From assembly GCA_016209585.1 (NCBI GenBank), contig JACQVU010000108.1, positions 1 through 6,983 of the forward strand: a DNA stretch of 6,983 nt, in the 5' to 3' direction. Shown here in pieces: positions 1 through 3,907 of the stretch (within the stretch, counting starts at the first letter, position 1; each line of letters starts with the position of its first letter). The notes beneath the pieces were generated by a model. The model ran no database searches. It was not told the DNA's origin and saw only the letters and a list, made by a program, of their open reading frames with translations. Made by a program: the position numbers and the translations under genes. The stretch comes from Planctomycetota bacterium. GTDB taxonomy: Bacteria; Planctomycetota; UBA8742; JACQVU01.

Positions 1-2070
1 CGAGTGCGGCCGCCGGGCGTCGAGGCCCCGCCATTCATGGCGGGGAGGGTCACGCGCGAAGCCGCCAACGCCGGCGTTCACGCCGGATCGCGCGTCATCG
101 AGCCGCGCCCAAACCGGCCCGAAGTCCGGCGTTCGTCGCTGGGCGTGACGCTCCCCGGCCTGAAGTCCGGGGCATCGCCGCCCACGGGAACGCGCGGGCC
201 GACAGCCACCTCCGTCGGCGCGAAGGTCTACACGAGCGAGCGCGTCGAGATCGACCTGAACCCCGCGACGAACGTGATCGAAACTTTCGTCTCCAAGGAC
301 GCCCTGGGGTCGAACGTGCTCTATAATTCCGCTTCGTCCGGCATGCCCGTGATGTATACTGACTATACGCCGTACGGTCGCCCGCTGGCGGTGACGGCGG
401 TTGGTAGTGCGTCCGTCAGGACGTCTGGGTTCGTGCCCGGAGGATCGCTGAACGCGTTGACCAACGCGGTCTATCCCTACCCGACGATGAACCTGTCGCT
501 CGGCAATGCGCTTCCCTCCTACCTGACAGCCGCCGTGCTGTTCAACATGGCGCTCTATTGCTACGGCGGCGCGCCGGATGTCTTCGAGATCGTGGACGCG
601 CGGGACACCGACGCCGTGCCCGACGGGCAGATTGACACCGTGGTGGCGGTCGCGGCTGACGGCGAGATCGCCGCTGGCCACACCTTCCTCTTCATCCGCG
701 GCGACGTGGACAAATTCGGCATCACCGACATTGCAGCCTTCGCGCCCACGACGGAACTGCGCAGCATTGGCGGCGGCGAGCCCGTGCCGGTCACGAAGAT
801 CACATTGACGGATGCAGTCGATCGCACGATTGACCCAATCGAAGGCACCATTGACGCGTCGATTGTCGGCGCGCACGTGCGGCCCAATCCCACGTCGCTC
901 GACACGTATGAAGTCGTCGGGTACGAGATTGTAGACATCGGAACCGAACCGAGCGAGCAAGACAAGGTGTGCCTCTCAATCCGCGGCGACGTGTCGGCGT
1001 TGATTACGATGCAAACCGCTGGCAGTGAATCGACCACCTACGATCACGCGGTATTGATCTACCCCAAGTCCCCGCCGCTCTCCAACACCGCCTTCGCCGG
1101 TTACTACTGGGACGGCGAATCCAATCTCAACTACACCCAGTGGCGGTATCTCGATACCCGCACGGGAAGGTGGACAACCCGCGATCCGGCGGGGTATTTG
1201 ACCGACCTAAGCGCGTGGATGTACGCCGTCAACCAGCCGGCGGCTGCAGTTGACGCTAGCGGCTTGAACGGTCGTTCCCTCATGGAGCCAGACGGTTCGG
1301 GGGGAGGAAGTCCATTTTCGCTCGCACCTCCGACCGAACCTCGTTGGGCCAACGAAACTGTGGCGTCGCTTTCGGCCCTTCGCGAGGCGATCGAGCGCGA
1401 TATTGTCAAGTGGTGGTGGCATGACACCCCAGCACTTGATCAGGAAACGCGAGAGCGTGTTCAGGCGTACAAGCGGAAGGCCGAGTTTCTGTTGGCACGA
1501 ATCGACATTGTAGTTGAGGCACTCAACTACAACGCAGCAAATCCAGATTGGTATGCCACACTGCCTGACTGCCCTTGCACCAATCCTGATGCTGCCGGTG
1601 TCGTCGTCGTCGACGGGTGGGCACGTTCGAACTGGCTCATCGGACCGACCTGGCCTCTTTGGAACGGCTACCACCCGGGTGCTGAAAACTGCTTCCGGTC
1701 CTACCCAACGCCTGCAAACGGACTTTCCGTGAATGGGCCTGGGCAGCAGTGCTGCTATGACTGCTCCGGGAATCTCATAACGTCCGGAAGCGGTGCTGGA
1801 ACTCCAGATCGTTCGAACACGGTATACGATGAATTCTCCACGGCTGGGCCGTGGGAAGGCTCGGCTAAATACACAGATGTGGGAAGGCATAGTCGCTTGG
1901 ACGTCGATCCGTGGAAAGTGCTGGCCTCGCATTCTATCGGGAACTGGGCTCGACAGTACGCAAACGAGATGGAGCCAGCGTGGAGCGTCTACAATCTGTT
2001 TTGGCCCCCCAACCAAGGCGTCAATCCGCTCACGGGATCTCCTTGTCCAAAAAACCATGTCGTGCGCTGA
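1..2070 (+). CDS. Rhs-family protein, C-terminal part, with AMOP-like tip (5' partial)
   Basis: The frame is open from base 1, so the gene begins upstream; residues here are numbered from the GTG at base 4. Rhs proteins are large cell-surface or secreted shells whose variable C-terminal tip carries the effector. Residues ~8-73 are Pro/Arg/Gly-rich and read through a hairpin array. The Rhs core starts with DALGS (99-103) and DYTPYGRPL (120-128), is interrupted by an insert (~146-357), and resumes at YYWDGESN (367-374), YLDTRTGRW (382-390), DPAGY (394-398) and VDASGL (416-421). The end-of-core cleavage motif is unusual: D394 and D417 remain, but the second DP is DA and the usual GLNLY is DLSAW. 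After the core come a Gly/Pro linker (~422-443), a charged helical stretch with WWW at 470-472 (~447-515), then a Cys-rich AMOP-like domain (~520-688). The tip is AT-richer than the flanks (45% GC by hand at 1501-1560), as expected for an exchanged tip. A toxic activity is not evident. Confidence 0.9.
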   Translation, partial: RVRPPGVEAPPFMAGRVTREAANAGVHAGSRVIEPRPNRPEVRRSSLGVTLPGLKSGASPPTGTRGPTATSVGAKVYTSERVEIDLNPATNVIETFVSKDALGSNVLYNSASSGMPVMYTDYTPYGRPLAVTAVGSASVRTSGFVPGGSLNALTNAVYPYPTMNLSLGNALPSYLTAAVLFNMALYCYGGAPDVFEIVDARDTDAVPDGQIDTVVAVAADGEIAAGHTFLFIRGDVDKFGITDIAAFAPTTELRSIGGGEPVPVTKITLTDAVDRTIDPIEGTIDASIVGAHVRPNPTSLDTYEVVGYEIVDIGTEPSEQDKVCLSIRGDVSALITMQTAGSESTTYDHAVLIYPKSPPLSNTAFAGYYWDGESNLNYTQWRYLDTRTGRWTTRDPAGYLTDLSAWMYAVNQPAAAVDASGLNGRSLMEPDGSGGGSPFSLAPPTEPRWANETVASLSALREAIERDIVKWWWHDTPALDQETRERVQAYKRKAEFLLARIDIVVEALNYNAANPDWYATLPDCPCTNPDAAGVVVVDGWARSNWLIGPTWPLWNGYHPGAENCFRSYPTPANGLSVNGPGQQCCYDCSGNLITSGSGAGTPDRSNTVYDEFSTAGPWEGSAKYTDVGRHSRLDVDPWKVLASHSIGNWARQYANEMEPAWSVYNLFWPPNQGVNPLTGSPCPKNHVVR
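26..172. repeat. Array of four GC hairpins with ~43-nt spacing (REP/BIME-like)
   Basis: Four stem-loops with four-base loops follow one another. H1 (26-45) has a perfect 8-bp stem CCCCGCCA/TGGCGGGG with loop TTCA. H2 (71-86) is CCGGCG/CGCCGG with loop TTCA. H3 (114-129) is CCGG/CCGG with an inner CC/GT pair set and loop CGAA. H4 (153-172) is CCCCGG/CCGGGG with a partly paired inner step and loop TGAA. Loop centres are about 43, 43 and 41 nt apart. The right half is roughly the reverse complement of the left half: 41-56 against 142-157 matches at 14 of 16 positions. A perfect 12-nt palindrome lies at 67-78. The array resembles clustered extragenic palindromes but here lies inside an open rhs frame, so it is probably an in-frame insertion. 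The repeat family is not identified. Confidence 0.7.
331..440 (+). repeat. 110-bp rhs-core fragment, copy 1 (direct repeat)
   Basis: This part of the rhs core encodes the VMYTDYTPYGRPLAV region and is repeated in the same orientation at 2572-2681. From about 344 to the end the two copies differ at only about six positions by eye; the first ~13 bases are more diverged. It marks the 5' boundary of the first tip cassette and is a plausible site for homologous recombination between rhs alleles. Confidence 0.9.
439..1077 (+). other. ~210-residue insert inside the Rhs core, with internal two-fold repeat
   Basis: In ordinary Rhs proteins the DYxPYG segment is followed within a few tens of residues by the YYD...Y.RYLD segment. 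Here residues ~146-357 separate them. The insert has two similar blocks: FEIVD (194-198) followed by FLFIRGDV (228-235), and YEIVD (307-311) followed by CLSIRGDV (323-330). It appears rich in beta strands and contains a hydrophobic patch around 172-188. I do not recognise a named domain. Inserts at this point in planctomycete Rhs proteins are something I recall only loosely. It could be a surface-exposed adhesive or sugar-binding module. Confidence 0.6.
1561..2067 (+). other. AMOP-like Cys-rich domain at the Rhs tip
   Basis: The segment carries the successive hallmarks of the AMOP domain (Pfam AMOP, named for adhesion-associated domain in MUC4 and other proteins): CPC at 523-525, YHPGAENCFRS at 556-566, GPGQQCCYDCSGNLIT at 578-593, GAGTPDR at 597-603, H629 with DVDPW at 633-637, then WPPNQG at 667-672 and a final C681. 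From memory, human SUSD2/MUC4 read HPGA..C.RS and G.GQQCCY in the same order, and isthmin reads CCYD...LIT.G.GAGTP and RPPN.G. There are seven cysteines, fitting a disulfide-bonded domain that works outside the cytoplasm. The family is linked to cell adhesion in animals; its bacterial role is not known to me. No nuclease, deaminase or other toxin motif is visible. Confidence 0.82.
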
Positions 2071-2392
2071 GAATCTGGGTACAAAGAGTTTGATCGTTCG
2101 GCGCGCTGCACCCTGTTTAGGGTATGCTGCGGTGGTCTTGGTGTATTGCGTACTGCCCATGGTGGCTGCCCTATTTCCGGCCTGGGCCGACACGCTTTCT
2201 GGTTCAATCCCTCTTTCGGACCCTGAACTCGTCCTTTGGCTCGCTTGGTCTGCGTCGCTGATTCCTGCACCGATTCTCTTTGTGTTTCATAAGCGCAGCA
2301 GGCAGGCACGATTCCTGTTGCCGGTGATTCTGAGCGCCTTGGTCTGGGTCATTTACTGGAGTTGGTATTGCTTGTCGATGGACTCCGTATGA
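2057..2392 (+). CDS. Small three-helix membrane protein, putative partner/immunity of the Rhs tip
   Basis: This is a 111-residue protein of unknown family. The ATG at 2057 lies inside the end of rhs, giving a 14-nt overlap with the rhs stop at 2068-2070, so translation is probably coupled. Three hydrophobic segments are visible at about residues 20-44, 58-78 and 86-108. A basic loop (HKRSRQAR, 78-85) separates the last two, suggesting that this loop is cytoplasmic. The acidic, polar stretch at 45-58 would then face the periplasm. No clear ribosome-binding site precedes the start. A gene directly after an rhs tip is usually its immunity gene, and a membrane one would fit a tip acting at the envelope. 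Because the tip looks like an adhesion domain rather than a toxin, the protein could instead be an accessory or anchoring factor. An upstream in-frame start at 1793 would overlap rhs by 278 nt and is unlikely. Confidence 0.7.
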   Translation: MSCAENLGTKSLIVRRAAPCLGYAAVVLVYCVLPMVAALFPAWADTLSGSIPLSDPELVLWLAWSASLIPAPILFVFHKRSRQARFLLPVILSALVWVIYWSWYCLSMDSV

Positions 2393-2400
2393 CCGCGAGC

Positions 2401-2533
2401 CGACCTATCCAAAAACGAAGGCCACCAGGAAAAGCGGGGTTCCAAGTGAAGGAGAGCAGCGGATCGCAATTCGGGAGGCGCACGAAGTGTCAGCGACAAG
2501 GCGCGCATCGCATCGCATCGGGCGCAACGGGGC
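2401..2533 (+). repeat. 133-bp cassette-end direct repeat, copy A
   Basis: This sequence aligns without gaps to 3391-3523, exactly 990 bp downstream, with about 24 mismatches in 133 (roughly 82% identity by hand). The best-conserved core is TGAAGGAGAGCAGCGGATCG (2447-2466), followed by GTCAGCGACAA and a run of GCATC pentamers near 2505-2519. It begins eight bases after the stop of the membrane-protein gene. Weak similarity reaches back to 2389 (ATGACC). It is open in several frames, but the same lies true of copy B and no single frame looks conserved as protein, so I treat it as a non-coding boundary repeat. Confidence 0.85.
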
Positions 2534-2853
2534 TGTCGACGGACGCGACCAGGTCGGCGTCGAGAAAAGTTGCCGCGTCCAGCCTTCCCGTGATGTATAC
2601 TGACTATACGCCGTACGGCCGCCCGCTGGCGGTGACTGCGGTTGGTAGTGCGTCCGTGAGGACGTCCGTGTACGTGCCCGGCGTGGCGGAACCGGACGAA
2701 GAAGCGGGCAAGTTCGCCGGTCGACCTCTCCTCGTAGATACTACGAAAGCGCCAGACCAGTTCGGTTTGCGCAGTCCGCAGATTGCGCAGCTCAGGGAGC
2801 AGATCATTCCTGGTTCGGGGAGGCCGCAACCGCCAAGCGCAGGTCAGAAATGA
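2446..2853 (+). pseudogene. Truncated orphan rhs tip fragment (remnant cassette)
   Basis: An open frame joins repeat A to an rhs fragment and then to an orphan tail. It is shown from the GTG at 2446, but the same frame is open upstream to 2362 and no ribosome-binding site supports any start. Its middle carries VMYTDYTPYGRPLAV, nearly identical to the rhs gene upstream. Everything that should follow, namely the YLDTRTGRW core and the DPxG cleavage motif, is missing. After VYVPG the frame runs through a polar tail of about 57 residues (about 2682-2850) with no family I recognise. The tail may be the extreme C terminus of a lost tip, because its stop overlaps the next start as ATGA, like a native tip/partner junction. 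Most likely an internal deletion removed the rest of a former cassette. A short expressed product cannot be excluded. Confidence 0.65.
2572..2681 (+). repeat. 110-bp rhs-core fragment, copy 2 (direct repeat)
   Basis: This is the second copy of 331-440 in the same orientation. It keeps the reading frame of the VMYTDYTPYGRPLAVTAVGS stretch. Similarity stops abruptly after GTGCCCGG: copy 1 continues into the Rhs insert, copy 2 into an unrelated tail. This marks the breakpoint of the deletion or recombination that made the orphan cassette. Confidence 0.9.
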
Positions 2854-3380
2854 CTGATTTCGCAACTCCACTGGCAAATGAGGTTCGTCGCCTCAAGATG
2901 GGGCCTGCGCGAGAAGAACCACTTGGTGGTGTAGGTTCTGTTCGCTTCATCGCGAAGTGTCCTGCAGGAACGAATGGTATCCTCGACAGGGTCTGTAGCG
3001 TGCTGCTCACGGTGGATCAGATTGCTCTTTCGGGGGAGTTTTCCGGTCAGGACTGGACAGATCGGTTACCTGCATGGTTCGTTGCTGCCTGTGCGCCCGA
3101 TCGGAAAGTGGAAGAAGTGGAGTCATGGATGGCGCGGTGGCGCCGCCTGCCACGCGAAGAGCAAGTCCAAGTGCAGAAGGAATACAGGTGGTCCCTAGAA
3201 TCTTGGCTTTATTGGTTTCAGCCGGAGAATCGCTATTGGTTCTGGTGGGACGCCGAAGATATGCCACAGGCGGACCTTATCGTCGTTGCTGTCGAAGTAC
3301 ACGAATGGCCGTTCCCATGGGGCGCATTGCGTTGGTTGTTCAAAGCAGCGGGTGCTTCAGATCTGGTGGCTGAAGAGTAG
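2850..3380 (+). CDS. Trp-rich soluble protein, putative orphan immunity protein
   Basis: This is an intact 176-residue protein of unrecognised family. Its ATG overlaps the stop of the orphan rhs tail as ATGA (2850-2853), so translation is probably coupled. It has no signal peptide or membrane helix and is rich in acidic residues, so it is likely cytoplasmic. Thirteen tryptophans fall between residues 69 and 162, with a striking aromatic cluster WFQPENRYWFWW (122-133) and a second group EWPFPWGALRW (152-162). Two Cys in the first third (37, 49) and one at 81 show no metal-site spacing. The place directly after an rhs tip fragment, and survival of the gene while its tip has decayed, fit an orphan immunity protein kept for protection. 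No family name can be assigned from the sequence, and the role rests on position alone. The codon mix is less GC-biased than the transporter downstream. Confidence 0.75.
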   Translation: MTDFATPLANEVRRLKMGPAREEPLGGVGSVRFIAKCPAGTNGILDRVCSVLLTVDQIALSGEFSGQDWTDRLPAWFVAACAPDRKVEEVESWMARWRRLPREEQVQVQKEYRWSLESWLYWFQPENRYWFWWDAEDMPQADLIVVAVEVHEWPFPWGALRWLFKAAGASDLVAEE

Positions 3381-3390
3381 CGGGCATGAC

Positions 3391-3523
3391 CGACCTGTCC
3401 AAAAACCATGATCACGGGGAAAAGCGTGGTTCCGATTGAAGGAGAGCAGCGGATCGCGGTTCGCGGGGCGTTCCACATGTCAGCGACAAATCGTGCATCG
3501 CATCGCAGCGGGCGCAGCGGGGC
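3391..3523 (+). repeat. 133-bp cassette-end direct repeat, copy B
   Basis: This is the partner of 2401-2533, starting ten bases after the stop of the 176-residue gene. Both copies therefore sit at the same place relative to a putative partner gene. The TGAAGGAGAGCAGCGGATCG core is unchanged (3437-3456). Beyond 3523 only scattered similarity continues to about 3536. It closes the second cassette. Confidence 0.85.
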
Positions 3524-3600
3524 GTACTACGGGCGGATCGGCAGCGTTTCCGCCTGGGTCGCGGGCGGGCGAGAGTGCGCCGGTTGTCACAATGCACGAT

Positions 3601-3729
3601 CTACGCCGCGCGCCAGAAGTAGTGCCGCAACATCCCGCCAAGCCGCGCGTCGCACCCGATCTTGGCGCCGGGCGGTTTCTTCGGAACCGTCGCCGCGTCC
3701 CAGCCGGGCGGGAGGTTTCCGATCGGCAC
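3601..3729 (-). pseudogene. Possible 3' remnant of a minus-strand gene
   Basis: On the minus strand, a frame from about 3729 down to a TAG at 3603-3601 encodes 42 residues with a plausible protein composition. It begins VPIGNLPPGWDAATVPKK and ends RLGGMLRHYFWRAA. Only about four of its 42 codons end in A or T, which matches strong GC3 coding bias. Upstream the frame passes into a low-complexity G-rich stretch and meets a stop at 3783-3781, so no proper N terminus exists. The RLGGxLxxY...AA ending faintly recalls the C termini of some integrase-type transposases, but that is a vague memory. It may be chance in GC-rich DNA. Confidence 0.3.
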
Positions 3730-3839
3730 GCCCCCCTGTCCCCGTCCCCCGACCTCCGGCCGCCGTCTCCCATTTCCACTTCACGCAGGTTCCGCGATGG
3801 TGGCGTGAACGGCGGGGGAACCTCATGGTAGACTCCGAG

Positions 3840-3907
3840 TTCGTGGTTCGTGGTTGGCGGTCCAACGCGCACCGCGCACCGAGAACCGAGCACCGATCAC
3901 CGTGAAC
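3840..3907. repeat. Degenerate heptamer tract ending at the transporter start codon
   Basis: Nine consecutive 7-base units, each ending in G, run from 3840 to 3902: TTCGTGG twice, TTGGCGG, TCCAACG, CGCACCG twice, AGAACCG, AGCACCG and ATCACCG. A partial unit TGAAC follows, abutting the ATG at 3908. The first three units are G-rich and the later ones C-rich. The switch falls on a small hairpin, GTTGG-CGGT-CCAAC (3853-3866). Seven is not a multiple of three, so the tract is not a coding repeat. Similar short-period tracts occur in intergenic DNA of some environmental bacteria; function unknown. It occupies the place where a ribosome-binding site should be. Confidence 0.8.

Larger units (their letters stand above)
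3381..3907. other. Gap of about 530 bp without an intact gene
   Basis: After the 176-residue gene come repeat B (3391-3523), a GC-rich stretch with a possible minus-strand gene remnant (3601-3729), a C-rich low-complexity run (about 3730-3785), and the heptamer tract (3840-3907). Open frames on both strands here are full of Arg, Pro and Ser and look like by-products of high GC. I find no convincing terminator with a T-run and no clear -35/-10 pair. The promoter for the transporter should nevertheless lie here, because the accessory region ends and an ordinary operon begins. Confidence 0.6.

Noticed and set aside
601..636. EF-hand or dockerin-like calcium site DTDAVPDGQID in the Rhs insert
   Set aside because: The spacing between acidic residues is two residues too long for the DxDxDG loop, and no second loop follows.
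2046..2059. TCCAAAAAACCATG at the start of the membrane-protein gene resembles TCCAAAAACCATG in repeat B (3398-3410)
   Set aside because: Only about 14 bases match with a one-base gap, copy A differs there, and flanks do not align, so this may be chance.
1207..2193. Minus-strand frame of 328 codons opposite the rhs tip
   Set aside because: No recognisable motifs; the plus strand carries the Rhs core end and the AMOP-like domain in one continuous frame.
2353..2877. Minus-strand frame whose translation over the 133-bp repeat resembles that of the copy at 3412-3597 (CARCDAM, LSLT, RSAALL)
   Set aside because: The similarity follows from DNA identity between the repeat copies. Amino-acid changes are as frequent as expected without selection, and no start or signal supports a gene.
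3854..3907. Earlier start for the transporter at 3854
   Set aside because: The extra 18 residues are encoded by the heptamer tract and lie before a normal first membrane helix. ATG 3908 or GTG 3902 fits better.
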